In this document: in pieces, positions 10,953 to 22,036 of the stretch
How positions within the stretch are numbered: position 1 is the first letter of the stretch
Layout of the letters: each line of letters starts with the position of its first letter
Assembly (NCBI GenBank): GCA_028456385.1
Contig: JALNQF010000057.1
Location: forward strand, 161,435 to 225,434
DNA length: 64,000 nucleotides
Origin: Ophiosphaerella korrae
Taxonomy: Eukaryota; Ascomycota; Dothideomycetes; Pleosporales; Phaeosphaeriaceae
Reading direction: 5' to 3'
The notes under the pieces: generated by a model
Told to the model about the DNA's origin: nothing
Databases searched by the model: none
The model's input: only the letters and a program-made list of their open reading frames with translations
Translations under genes and position numbers: made by a program

Positions 10953-11975
10953 ATGATGGCTACAACGACGAATGGAGACCTGAACAATACTGCCGCTGTC
11001 CGAGTTTTAGCTGAAATTACAACCGACCCAGCATATCGCCATGTTTCGTTTGGAATTCCTGCTATCGACGACGATTCGCTTGTGAGACAAATGTACCGCC
11101 CGTTCCTGCTCGATAACGCACACTCGGAGCAAGATTGGATTGCTCAACTTGAGCTTAGCACGGTGTTGAGGATGGTGGACTCTCAAATCTTGAAGAGCGG
11201 CGGCGAGAGATTGAAGGTTCTTGTCTTGCATGGTAGTATGCGGAAGCGGTAAATCTCCTCCTAGCTAGTCCTTGTTTAGAGTGGCTAATGACATATAGAT
11301 CTTACTCACGACTGTTAGCATTTGAGGCTAGCCGAATACTCTTTCGGCTTGGCTGCGATGTCCGCATGTACGATCCCAACGGGCTACCCGTAAAAGATGA
11401 CGTTCAACACTCGCACCCGAAAGTGCAAGAGTTGCGGGATCTGAGCAAGTGGAGTGATGGCCATGTCTGGATTAGTCCGGAGCAACATGGAAATCTTGTC
11501 AGTGCTTTTATAAAAATTTGCATTGTATATCTTTACATCCTGCTAACGAGCTTGTTTCTTGTAGACTGCAGTATTTAAAAATCAGATTGACTGGATACCT
11601 CTCTCAACTGGTTCCGTTCGTCCAACCCAAGGGCGCACCTTATCGATTGCGCAGGTCTGTGGCGGCTCTCAATCATTCAACACCGTGAATTCTCTCCGCA
11701 TTCTAGGACGATGGATGCGCATGTTCACTATTCCAAATCAAAGCTCGATTCCGATGGCATATACACAGTTCACAGACGAAAATGCGAGTGACGGAGGGAG
11801 TCGGTTTATGCCAAGTGGGAATAGAGACCGACTTGTGGATTGCATGGAGGAGTTCGTCAAGTATACAATCATAATGCGCCCGCACTTTGATCTCTTTGGT
11901 GATCGGTACAGCGAGAGAGAGGAGAAAGCAGCCTTATCGGAGAAGAAGAACATGGTAGCATTCAATAGTCTGTGA
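10953..11975 (+). CDS. arsH: ArsH, NADPH-dependent FMN oxidoreductase for organoarsenicals
   Basis: Three exons, 10953-11248, 11299-11497 and 11565-11975, join in frame to 301 residues with GT-AG introns of 50 and 67 nt. The flavodoxin-like fold carries the ArsH FMN signature [13 protein letters not shown] (split by intron 1). It is followed by D-P-N-G-L-P, the W-I-S-P-E-Q-H-G-N motif (intron 2 falls after it), K-N-Q-I-D-W-I-P-L and [10 protein letters not shown]. Known ArsH proteins oxidise trivalent methyl and aromatic arsenicals and reduce quinones or azo dyes using NADPH. An open frame extends upstream to 10770, but the Met-Met at 10953 suits family length best. It lies 266 bp upstream of an MFS carrier on the same strand. 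Confidence 0.93.
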
Positions 11976-12241
11976 AGGGCGAGTAGCATGACTCCCAGCC
12001 GTACCAATAAAGATGGTGCCCAAGCTGTTGTAAAAAAAAAACCCCCCCAGAAAAATACGTCATACATAAATTGTGAGCTTGAAGATACTCGCCAAGCCGC
12101 GCTAACATTGTACTGTAAGTGACATATCGCAGCTAGTCCAGTGACATGCCATACTCTGAGCCTTCATATTGCAGCCAGGAGGCCCTACAAGAGCACACCA
12201 ATCTAACTTCCTGTGTCTATCAAATATTTAACTACGTTTAT

Positions 12242-13780
12242 ATGATGGATATGTCATCAGCCGAACAGGCAATTGCGACAAGAAACGACCTTGATGGCGT
12301 AGGTGAAAATAACAGGGAAGAAGAGGTTGCTCCAGATGGTGGGTATGGCTGGATATGTGTTGCTGCTTGTTTTATGGTGAACTGCTTTACCTGGGGTACG
12401 GTCTCGGTAGGTAGACGCTGCGTGGAGCGCATAGCGCATAGTGGATATGACTTGGACCCTTCGGCTATACTGAACGATGAACACCCATATCCCAATAACA
12501 GTGCTTATGCTGACTAGCCTTTCCTAGGCATACGGCGTCTACCTTTCACACTATTTGGCTAGTGATGTTTTTCCCGAAGCATCTACATGGGACTATGCCT
12601 TCGTCGGTGGCTTCAACTTCTCGATAGCTATGCTCATCGCGCCTTTTGTCACAATTCTTACTCGTAGGTTGGGAATCCATAGGGTAATGATTGCAGGTCT
12701 AGTGCTTGAAAGCGGTGGGTTTGTTGCAGCGTCGTTCGCAACCCGCATATGGCAGTTGCATGTCTCTCAAGGCGTTCTCATCGGCTGTGGCATTGGCTGC
12801 CTGTATATTCCCAGCCTTCCTATCCTATCACAATGGTTTGTCCGGAAGCGTAGCCTAGCCAACGGGATTAGTGCCGCAGGCTCTGGCGTTGGCGGTGCGG
12901 CCTTTGCGTGGGGTACCGAGGCCATCATTGAACGTTTTGGTATTGGTTGGGCTTTGCGCATTACTGGGATGATTGCATTGGCTGGCAATCTTGCCGCAGT
13001 TACCGTCATACGGGACCGGAACAGCACAATTCAGCCATACCAGCTAGGTTTCGACACTAAACTGCTCAGACGATACGATGTGATCCTGCTGCTTGCTTGG
13101 GCGTTCATTAGCATGCTAGGATACATTGTTCTTCTCTTCTCTTTAGCCGATTTTGCCTTGTCTATAGGTCTTACTCGAGCCCAAGCCACAGATGTGATCG
13201 GACTATTAAATTTGGGTACAGCAATTGGACGTCCGGTTATTGGCATATTCAGCGACAGATGGAGTCGAATCGATACAGCAGGCGTTTTGACCCTGCTCTG
13301 CGGTCTTTCGTGTTTTGCTTTCTGGCTGCCTGCTACCTCTTTTGGACTCACCATATTCTTCGCAATTCTTTGCGGGGCTATTGTTGGGGTTTTTTGGATG
13401 GTTCGTTAGCTTCCCATTCTCTAGTCTCAAGACGCACTGGTGCTAATACCGCCACGCACAGACTATCGGTCCGCTCTGCGTTGAGGTTGCTGGGATCAAG
13501 AACCTGCAATCACTATTATCTCTGTCCTGGACAGCAGTAATAATTCCAGCAATCGGTAGGTTCGCGTACTTCCGTAGCCTCTTCTTCGTAGCTCAGGCTA
13601 ATGAGATGCCCAGTTTCTGAGGGCATCGCATTGAAGCTGCGCCGGCCGTCCTCACGTGATAAATATCTTTACACACAGATATTCGCCGGCATCGCATATG
13701 TAGTCGCAAGTGCGTTCATGTTTCGACTCCGCAGAGTGAAACGTCAACAGGCACAAGAACGTTGTTGTAACGCACACTGA
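12242..13780 (+). CDS. Monocarboxylate-transporter-type MFS carrier
   Basis: Four exons, 12242-12406, 12528-13400, 13462-13555 and 13614-13780, close in frame to 432 residues. All introns are GT-AG. The signature A-P-D-G-G-Y-G-W-I-C-V before helix 1 is the fungal MCT-family motif. It is followed by T-W-G-T-V-S-A-Y-G-V-Y, R-R-L-G-I-H-R-V and G-C-G-I-G-C-L-Y-I-P, then a second helical half with G-R-P-V-I-G-I-F-S-D-R. The end is L-R-R-P plus a positively charged tail. Twelve membrane helices are expected, at the plasma membrane. Family members move monocarboxylates, riboflavin or other small acids by proton symport; the substrate here cannot be read from sequence. Its position directly downstream of ArsH raises the idea of an arsenical substrate, which is inference only. 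Confidence 0.92.
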
Positions 13781-15078
13781 GGAGTTGACAGCTTCCACAG
13801 TCATCTGATTGGCATTGTAACACAACGCTCTCGATCTACTGGCCGATCCATCCAATCGTCTCATCTAGCTCACACCAAGGAAGTCGAACTCCAAATGTGT
13901 GACGATAACCAGATGTTTGTTCTTTTCAGGTGCAGGAGTGGATGCGAGCAGATGAGGGCATGCTGAGGCAGCAGTTCAACTGACCATGGATTAAGCGAGG
14001 TTGTGATGGCGCCAAACCAGAATTAGTATATTAGCCGCTTCCAGCTGATTTTTTTTTCTCATCCCAACCAAACAGAACTTCATGGTCAGATGAACTTATC
14101 TCCAGCATATATCAACTCGATAGCTGTTAGAATACAGCTCTACTCTACTATAGTAAATAACCAAAAAACTAAACGTTGATTATTGAAATAGAATAGTATA
14201 TATTGTCCAAGGGCCCTTCGGCTTCGGCTTGCGCGCTTGCGCTTGCAGCCTATTAGAAGCGATATATAAATCGTGTTTTAAACGCGTTTTAGATGGCGTT
14301 CTAGGGTTCTAGGCTTACTAGATTATAAGATATATAGGAAAAACGCGTTCTAGTTCTAATATGTAAAAGCCTCTAGCTAAAACATATTTAGAACGCTATC
14401 AAATCACGTTTTAGTTACCTTATATAACTATTAAGAATTCCTAGTATTATGTCGAGTGTTAGTAGAACCTGTTGTAAACGTGATATCAACGTGTTCTTGT
14501 GTTGGGGCTGACTCTTGGTTAACTGCGAAAGTGGCCGTTTCAGCATGAGCCACCAACACCAATGCAAAAGCAGGTCAAAACACACGTATTTTCTCAACAT
14601 TCTGCATAGCTACATGACGTATAGATAGTATTAGCGGGGAGAATACTGAGGATTGATCTGTCAACTTTTACTATATAATTATAGCGTTTTAGAGTGCATA
14701 GAGTTCAAGTTGTTGATAGAGCGCGTCGTGTTGTTTTGGCCAGTGCGCACTTTCGCAGTTGCGCACACGCGAACCGCAGCTTGGCGTAGTCATCATACCA
14801 CGCTGAACTGCTCACGAAAGGAGTGAGCGAAAGGCGCTAACTAGATCCGAGCTGGAAAATCTTGGCACCCTTGTCACCTCCAACCTCAAAGCAAAAGCCC
14901 CGGCGTCCTGTTTGACGACGAACATGTCCATCAACACGAATTAGCACTGACTGACTGTTTGATTTCGTCTGCAAGCATACCGTAATCCACAGTGCCGTTT
15001 TTCTTTCCTCTAACCAAAGAAACACGCACAGTTCCGCATCAGGAAAGTTTCGTACTACCACCACTCGGAAGCCCAAAA
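13781..15078. other. Intergenic stretch with low-complexity, LTR-like patch
   Basis: No gene is seen. At 14140-14410 the sequence has a cccttcggcttcggcttgcgcgcttgcgcttgc run followed by AT-rich DNA containing repeated aacgcgtt, ttctag and aaacg blocks. This looks like a solo terminal repeat or a degraded non-autonomous element. The last 250 bp before 15079 are probably the bZIP promoter. Confidence 0.4.
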
Positions 15079-16003
15079 ATGACAAGCACGGGTGACAAGA
15101 CGAGCTCAAGAGGAAAGGTGTGGCTCGCATCACTGCATTCTCAACCTTTGTCCGCTCGCTGAACATGAAGGGCAGGCTGCGGATCTGGAGCGTATCCGTA
15201 ACAACCAGCGACGCTGTCGCGCACGACAGAAAGATTACATCGCAAGCCTAGAAAACAAGATCCGACAATACGAAAGTGCCAGTGGCGAATCAGAACCTAA
15301 TCAGAAGCTCGAGCAGCTTACTGCAGAGAATGAATCGCTCAAACGGCTCTTGCATTCGCTTGGGCTAGATGGCAACTTTCTTGAAGCGTATCGTAATGCA
15401 ATGCAAGTCGCCCCGACCTTGTCACTGACTTCGCTGGGTAACCGAAACTGCTCTCAAGTCATCACTTGCACGCCTCCTTGTCTGTCGCTGGATGTAGTAC
15501 AGGTTTGTTGATCTGATGCTCTTGAAATTTTACTAAGGTTTTGACTCGTTCAGCCCCATCTGACACAAACGGTAAATCACACAAAACAATCACTACATAC
15601 GTCTGAATCCTTGGATTTCGATGATACAGCTCCCAGACTTGGGTTTCGTAATTCTTTCCAAGATGATGCGCCTTCATGGGCTTCGTGCGATTTCCCCACC
15701 ATCTCAACCTCTGTCCAGGAATTGTTGCCGTCGGATCTCCCACCAGAAAGCTTTGAGCAACTAGACATAGATGCTCTCTTGATAAAAGCATTTAGCAGTA
15801 CTGCTACCGAAGAGAATGTCTCAGAGATGACGAGTTTGTGCTCTTGGGCCTTTTCGCTCGTCCTGAAGAACAATGCAAAAGGTTACAGCGCGGCAGATTT
15901 GGACCTCAGGCTTCGTGCGGGGTACAGATTCGGCGCTACACCTACTGAGGGCTGTCGCATCGACAACAAAATTCTACTCAGTGTTCTTGCGGAAGTCTCA
16001 TAA
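15079..16003 (+). CDS. bZIP transcription factor
   Basis: Exons 15079-15117, 15176-15502 and 15554-16003 give 271 residues in frame. The basic region R-I-R-N-N-Q-R-R-C-R-A-R-Q (N-x7-R pattern) is at residues about 17-30. It is followed by a short leucine zipper with heptads through L-E-N-K-I and L-T-A-E-N-E-S-L-K-R-L-L. The C-terminal 70 residues have the fungal motif C-S-W-A-F-S-L, G-x-R-F-G-x-x-P-x-E-G-C-R and L-L-S-V-L, seen in many dothideomycete bZIPs of unknown target. Intron 1 separates a 13-codon first exon, and the downstream frame needs the acceptor at 15175. It follows ArsH and the MFS carrier on the same strand, so it might be their regulator. That is inference. Confidence 0.88.
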
Positions 16004-16298
16004 ACACTCTGGGCCGACAGCAATTTATGTATGTAGACCGCTCTGATATTGTGAAATCTATCACTATACCACTACCGCATACAGCACTACCATTTGCCGC
16101 TGTCTTAACGCTGAATATTGCACTCATATAATTCGGAATGCGGCAGTAACAATAGTCACTCCTCCAAGCACTAGCACGCAACTCAGATCGAGGAATATGA
16201 TTGTACAGGATGTTGACACACAAGATGGTCGCCGCGGCTGTGCGTAAAAAATGTTACCAGATTCAATTACATCAACCCAATTGACACTATGTCCTCGT

Positions 16299-17500
16299 TT
16301 ACGAACTAATCTTGTCACTGCACAGCTCAAAACCGCGCCGAACAACCAAAGCAATCAACTCTTGTCGTAGAAAGTCACTCATTATGGAATCGACCAAACA
16401 AAAAGTTGGCAACAATTTCCGCAGCTTCATAATCATCCCAGTCATAAAGACGAGGCTAGACTCCTCTTCCTCCTTGCCCATCTCACCGGCATCAGCAAAA
16501 CACTCCTCATCCGTGAGACCTTCTATGATGGGCACAGGCGTGTCTGCTTCACAGTCGCTCGAAGTATTTGGTTGTGTGGCTCCGATGATTGCGTCGACGA
16601 CCTCCGCTTCCTGGTGCTCTTCAGCTTCGGTGTTCTGATGGAAGTCCACCGACTCATCAGTCCATTGGTTCTCTTCATTTCCAAGTCCTCAGATATACTT
16701 GTCGTGGGTTGGTAAATCGACGCCGCCGCGACTTTCACCAGTTCGAAAGTCGACGATCTCCTCCGTCCTGAATAGTTCAAAATCATGATGACGTAGAGCG
16801 TCCGCCAGTTTCCGCGACATATACCGGACCTTTTTGGAAATTGCGTGTTTCTTCTTGAACTCAGTTTGCAGAAGTTCAGTTGAGCTGAGTTGGTAGGGGG
16901 TATATGGGGCAAGTGGGAAGTCGGATGTTGAATTGTCGAATGTATGGCAGTTCTCAGAACTCGTTTCTGCGGCTGGCTGTGGTTCAGGTGGCTGTGGTTT
17001 AGGCTCTGCCTTCTTGTAGTAGATTTTGGGCACTGTCCAAAGTGACCTATCAGCAAATTGGTCTTCCAAGAACTGGATCGCTTTCACCACGTAGTTCGAT
17101 CAACGACACGTACTGTTTCATCATGCCATTCACATTAACATCCGGCAGGTAACCCCTCTCTGCCCTATGATACGTGTGGAAAAAGTAGTTGTGTCCAGCG
17201 CGCTAATTGCCATAGCAGGTAGTCTATACTTTTCATTTGCCTCCAGAAGGTATTCAGATATGCCGACATGATGAATAGCGAAGCAGTCCTGAGAATCTTC
17301 CAGGTGGGCCAATTTAACGTAATTTACGCCGTCTCGAAGACGACTGAAATCTTTTGGTGTCATGAGAGCGTGCTCTCCAAGTTCCTCAAGTATGTCAAGA
17401 TTGACGCACGAGTTTTGGTGAAGGCGGTAATAGCATGCTTGTGCCCCGAGTCGAACACTTATTCGGATGAAACGCTTTGGATTAGTGGTGGCGAGGTCTG
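16299..17500 (-). pseudogene. Unrecognised fungal protein gene, disrupted
   Basis: A continuous-looking protein can be read on the minus strand from 17500 (N-P-K-R-F-I-R-I) through 17360 (P-K-D-F, then H-L-E-D-S-Q-D-C-F-A-I-H-H), 17150 (L-P-D-V-N-V-N-G-M-M) and 17060 (A-I-Q-F-L-E-D-Q-F) to an acidic tail ending at 16299. It needs one frame change at about 17150, another at about 17090, and read-through of a TGA at 16689-16691 after D-K-Y-I. The last is explained by a CGA to TGA transition. No start is found. I do not recognise the family. It could be a recent pseudogene, or an assembly with indels in G runs (gagagggg at 17150). Confidence 0.5.
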
Positions 17501-17682
17501 GTTACTTTAGGAAACGAATAACTGCAATGTATGTCACAATGTTCGGATATTGTCGAATGATTCTATTTCTTGGAAACTCAAATGAACGGGTCACTTTTTC
17601 GCCCCACACCATACACTAGTTTTTTAAATCCAGTCTACAATCAAAGTACAATGCGACCCATTCCAATAAATGAATGCCCTTT

Positions 17683-19188
17683 TTACAGCGACTTTTTCTT
17701 CGAGGTCATCGAAGAATACCGTAAGCGATGATATTCGTCAGACATGCTGATGAAGGTGCCAATGACCGACGCAGCCATGAACATGAAAGTGACAGGGTGG
17801 TGGGAAACAACAAACGCTACTGTCCAGGCAAGCATTGTGTTGACCGGCCAGTAAAACTTCCAAAGCGAGTCCTGTACAACATTGAACTTGAATTGGAAGC
17901 GATCTAGAGCAGTTGGTGATGTGATTCGATTGAAATGTTCTCGGGTGGTCTCGGCTTTGGTGCCCGCGCCTGCGAAAAGATAATCTCGTCTCTTGATTAA
18001 ATCCTTTATAAATGGTCGCAGTTGCTGAGTTTCTGGGTCATAAGGGTTTTCCTGGGTCATAAAACTGGCCCATCGACTCATAGCTGCACTAGCAGGTTCG
18101 CTCTCAATCTCGAACCACTCTCCGTGACTTTTGTCACATACGTCGCATTTGTATGGTCGACAAAAATCCAAAAGATATGTTTGAACGAGGCGTTCTGTCC
18201 GAACATAGTAGTCCACATGTATGCTCTTAACTAGGCTGACCCTGAGACCACAATTGTAGTCTATCTGTTTGATACGTTGGGCCGGGTTTCTCGACCTTCC
18301 AATCTTACGAAGTTCGGGTCGTTTTGGATCAAAGAATAAGTAGATATAGCCTTCCTTATCTTTATTAGTAAGCCTGCTTTCAAGCATCGTTCGCACTTTG
18401 CTGTAGAGATTCAAGGCGTCTATTTGGAGTCCAGCAGGGTTGTCCAGTAGTATCCCTTCCGGGTTAGTTTCGTCTTCTAAACCGAGCGTCTTTGCGCAAA
18501 CTATTTCCCCATCTTTTCTGCTGACTTTTGGTAATTCCTTGTCTGCGCTGCGTGGCGCTTTCGCGCTCAGTACCTTATCTGTCGTTCTAGGCACGTATCC
18601 GCTGCCGTTATCCTCGTGGTTTGTTGTTTGGAGATCAGGATGTGGATGGTTTGAGTCATCAGCACCGTGGATAGAAGGCACCCGGCCACCGTCTAGTTCG
18701 AGTTCTTCAGGCGCCTCGCGATTCACTTGAGGTATGGTACCTCCTCTCCCTCCCTGCTGCTCTTCTGCTGCCTTGATACTCTTACATTTAGGACATTTAC
18801 CTTTATGATATCTCAGCCCGCTTGGTGAGGCATAGGTGTTCTCGCCACACGGGGACGGAAGTCTGCTCTTCTGCAAGTCTGGTGCTTGAATGGAGTCATT
18901 GTTAGAGATATTTGCTCCAATCTTTGAAGTACCATCGGGGGCAGATTGGGTTTTCTTGTTGAGAGAAGGGCGTCTTTCATTTTGTGCTTTTGGTAGTTGC
19001 GATCGTAGTTTCCTTCCAACGATCCGCTGAAGGGGAGTTGGCGTGCTTTCCGGAAGTAGAGCTTCACTTGCAGACGAAGCAGAATCTTGTTCATTGCCAG
19101 ATGAGTCGAAGTCAGGTGATGAGGCATGCTCTCGTTGTATGCGCCACGGGGGGGTTTGGGGAACTAATGGCGACAGCTCAGAGACCAT
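17683..19188 (-). CDS. T5orf172 (GIY-YIG-like) domain protein with C-terminal membrane segment
   Basis: A single exon of 501 residues starts at the Met at 19188. The frame is open further up to 19383, but that part looks like untranslated leader. Residues 1-275 are Ser/Pro-rich and disordered, with one C-P-K-C pair near 132. Residues about 278-366 form a T5orf172 domain: G-Y-I-Y-L-F-F-D, K-I-G-R-S-R-N-P-A-Q-R, an R-T-E-R-L-V-Q helix, C-D-V-C-D-K, and H-G-E-W-F-E. This fold is related to GIY-YIG nucleases and occurs in many fungal proteins of unknown role. Residues about 450-483 are strongly hydrophobic and could make one or two membrane helices, so the domain may be membrane-tethered. Function is unknown. 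Confidence 0.85.
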   Translation of the reverse strand: MVSELSPLVPQTPPWRIQREHASSPDFDSSGNEQDSASSASEALLPESTPTPLQRIVGRKLRSQLPKAQNERRPSLNKKTQSAPDGTSKIGANISNNDSIQAPDLQKSRLPSPCGENTYASPSGLRYHKGKCPKCKSIKAAEEQQGGRGGTIPQVNREAPEELELDGGRVPSIHGADDSNHPHPDLQTTNHEDNGSGYVPRTTDKVLSAKAPRSADKELPKVSRKDGEIVCAKTLGLEDETNPEGILLDNPAGLQIDALNLYSKVRTMLESRLTNKDKEGYIYLFFDPKRPELRKIGRSRNPAQRIKQIDYNCGLRVSLVKSIHVDYYVRTERLVQTYLLDFCRPYKCDVCDKSHGEWFEIESEPASAAMSRWASFMTQENPYDPETQQLRPFIKDLIKRRDYLFAGAGTKAETTREHFNRITSPTALDRFQFKFNVVQDSLWKFYWPVNTMLAWTVAFVVSHHPVTFMFMAASVIGTFISMSDEYHRLRYSSMTSKKKSL

Positions 19189-21412
19189 GGTGGCAATGAT
19201 GGCCGTAATTTCGAAGATGTATTGCACGAAGTGAAACTCAAATCTATGAAATAGCGTACGAGTAGGATGTATACATATGTCAACCGTGATCCTCTTGCAA
19301 GTAAAAGCCCCCACAGACGAGGCTGGGTAGTGCTGTGCCGCAAAGCGGCTCGCTTCGCCGACCAAGACACCACATGTTTCCATCGAGCCCCAGCGCTAGT
19401 TTCGAAAAGACGAATTGTAAACTTAGAAAGGAAGGAGGATAACTTAAGCAGGTGTTTGCGATTAATCTTAGTTCACCGAGTGATCCGTGAGATATGTTGA
19501 GGGCTGACAGCTTAAACACGACCCTGCATCGGCTAATGCCGACAGCCTACGAGAAGACTTCTACGTATGTATATGCATGTGTGCCTGTGCAGGATAATAT
19601 ACAGGTTAGTAGAAAGGCCTGTGTGTACTGCAGATAAAATTAGTGTTATTTCTGATGTGTAAGTGGCGGAGCGTAGGCGCAGCAGCAGTTTGATCTACTT
19701 GGTTAGTCACTTACGTAGATATTACCGGTAAGTAGGCAGGTGTTCAACATATTCTCGTTTTCGGTCTCAGAAAGCGTTTTGTCCATATTGAATACTCTTT
19801 AAGTTGTACAAGCTATACGCAACAGCAGAGAACATCTAACTTAGTGGCCATACAATGAGGTAGGTAGCGTAAATGCTTAGCTCCTCGATGCTACACGCTC
19901 GCTCATGGTTAGGGGCAGAGCTCTAGCTGTCAGCGCAACCACGCATAAAGCTCGCACGACAACTGAAGGCTGTGAAACAACCTTCTTGTCAGTGTATCAA
20001 GATCCTCCTGTAATAGAAATGATACTGTGCTCCACATTTGCAAGCTGTTCAATTCTGGCTCCTTGATATGTGGATGACTTCCCACAGCTATACTAAATCA
20101 TATTTGCATGCAAAGTTTCAGATGGTAGAACAGAGCACATGCTAATGACACATCTATCGACGCCCCTATTTGCAAGAGGTATATCTCTTGATTGCTTTGT
20201 CTTGCCGACTTCTACACTATTTTTAGAAGCCCACGAGGCAGCCGCCCTTGTTGTTTCAGCACGTGCTTCCTGTGTTTCGCGTGAACCTCTTCGTTTTACC
20301 GTGTTGCTGGTGGACCGCCACCGGCACGGCGCGTTGGTGTCCCGCAATCCCGGGACCCAAAACCAGCTCCTCTGAACATGCACAAGTGTGGAGGAAGTGC
20401 GACTTGAAGCGAATCGAAATATCGATAGATACTATGACCGCACAGGCTTCGAGTGACTGTCTATTTTGGGAACTCAAGGCCAAATGCACCAGACTAATGT
20501 ATTCGAAGGTAGAAGAAACAATTAAGGAGGCTGCAGATGTATGGCTGCGGCGTAGTAGTGCTTTGGTGGTCTGAGCTGCAGGTGGTCTCAGGCATAAGTT
20601 ACGTGGGTGGGTTAACCGAGATGAGGTGGCGCCAGGGGTGGCACAGGACAGCGGTACTCTCCACCTAGCTGCTTCTCTACAGTGAACAAAGTCACTCTTT
20701 CTAATACGTCTATCTTAATGATACTACAGTTATACTACTACCTCTACTAGGGCTACTACTTATATTACTTATCTTTCCTATCCCTACCTATCTTAAATAT
20801 CGAGAAAAGGTTTCAAAATTGTGGTGTGTGTTGCAGGCGTAGTCGTAGCATGACCTACAATGCGGCCCCAGCGGCCCCAGCGGCCCCAACGGCCCCAACG
20901 ACCCCAACGTGCCTACAAGTCTTCACGTTGCATGCGCATCGCAAAAGCCTGCAATGTGCTCACAACGGCCCCAATGACTATGTTAAGACCTTCTGTAGCT
21001 GGAAACGGTATGAAGCTTCTGGTGCTACAGCAGGTGCAATAGTTCTCGCGGATGACTTCAAGGCTCTCAAGGGCACTTGACACTAAAACAGTATTGTTGG
21101 GTGCAATCTGGAAAGAGTATTGATGGTAATGACTGTGGGTACTAGGTGATAGTAACTAAGGTAAGGTGAACATAAACATCCAAGCGTAATGAATGTGGTG
21201 ACTATATATTTAACTAATGTTGGGTGTGGTGATTCATGGTGATCAGTGCTGTAGGTTTTGGACACACCCCATTTCGTTGTAATGCAATCGTCGTGACTCG
21301 GACGAGATTGATCTGGGTGATGGCGCACGTCTTAAATTTCATCGCGAAAGTTGAGGATGTGGGGTGGCAGGAAGAACGTGACGGAATGGGGGTGCCAGTA
21401 GCGTATGGATTA
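19189..21412. other. Long intergenic stretch without a supported gene
   Basis: Frames here are short, overlap on both strands and show no domain signature. AT-rich, stop-dense patches occur at 19550-19900 and 20690-20830. The stretch contains one small tandem repeat at 20862-20909. Confidence 0.4.
20862..20909 (+). repeat. Tandem GGCCCCA(A/G)C repeat
   Basis: About five to six 9-bp units of the cggccccag/cggccccaa type. In one frame this gives Ala-Ala-Pro repeats, but no gene context supports translation. Confidence 0.75.
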
Positions 21413-22036
21413 TTAAGCCACGTTTTTCGTGGTGTCTATGATTTTGTCAATGGCATTGAGGAGCCCCGCAAGTCGTTCAGTCTTGGCCCAATGCATGATG
21501 TTGCGGACGTGTTGATGGAACCGAGCAGTATGAACCGCGTCCTGGAGCGAGTAATGTTTCATTTGCCGCATGTAGAACTTGTCGTCTCTTTGGATTGCCA
21601 ACAAATGTGAAGCCGAGCTTCAGTTGGGTCAATAGCGATGGCAAAGGCAGAGCTATTCAGCTTTCTAACATTTGGATCGTTGCGCTGAATGGATGTCTCC
21701 AGCTGCCGTTTCAGATGCTACATAATGTTGGAAGCAAAATTCAATTCGCGATAGTGTGGTTCTTCCACTTTACGACGGGGCCTGGTGGAGGGCGTATTCG
21801 AGAGTGACGTACGCAAGACGAGGCTATCAACGTCCGTCTGATTGGCAACGGGAGACTGGGATTGGCCGAAGGACAGCGAGGGGAAGGAGCGGTCTTCAAA
21901 TTTCTGAGGACACGACATGTTGGGCGCTGAATGGCACCGCTGAAGAGCAGAATTGTTGTCGAGATCAATGCCATTCAACCGGTCATGGACCCGAGCAGAG
22001 GAGCTGTGGCTCAGTACGGTCGCTTTGGCTGAAGGG
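21413..22036 (-). pseudogene. DUF7924-like protein fragment, broken
   Basis: Reading leftward on the minus strand from 22036, a Ser-rich part leads to Y-R-E-L-N-F-A-S-N-I-M. An in-frame TAG follows (21718-21720). After it the same frame continues with L-K-R-Q-L-E-T and A-F-A-I-A-I-D-P-T-E-A-R-L-H-I-C-W. Near 21600 the reading must change frame to F-Y-M-R-Q, F-H-Q-H-V-R-N-I-M-H-W-A-K and L-L-N-A-I-D-K-I-I. The order (D-P-T-E-A-R-L, then F-x-x-H-V-R-N-I-x-x-W) resembles the C-terminal core of the fungal DUF7924 family as I remember it. One CAG to TAG type stop and one frameshift make it a pseudogene. A genuine start was not found. Confidence 0.5.

Noticed and set aside
12025..12048. Run of A followed by C downstream of arsH
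   Set aside because: A short homopolymer pair without terminator or retro-insertion features; eukaryotic genes do not use such terminators.
14140..14410. Possible solo LTR
   Set aside because: Composition is suggestive, but no TG...CA ends or target duplication could be fixed, so it is only mentioned in the spacer entry.
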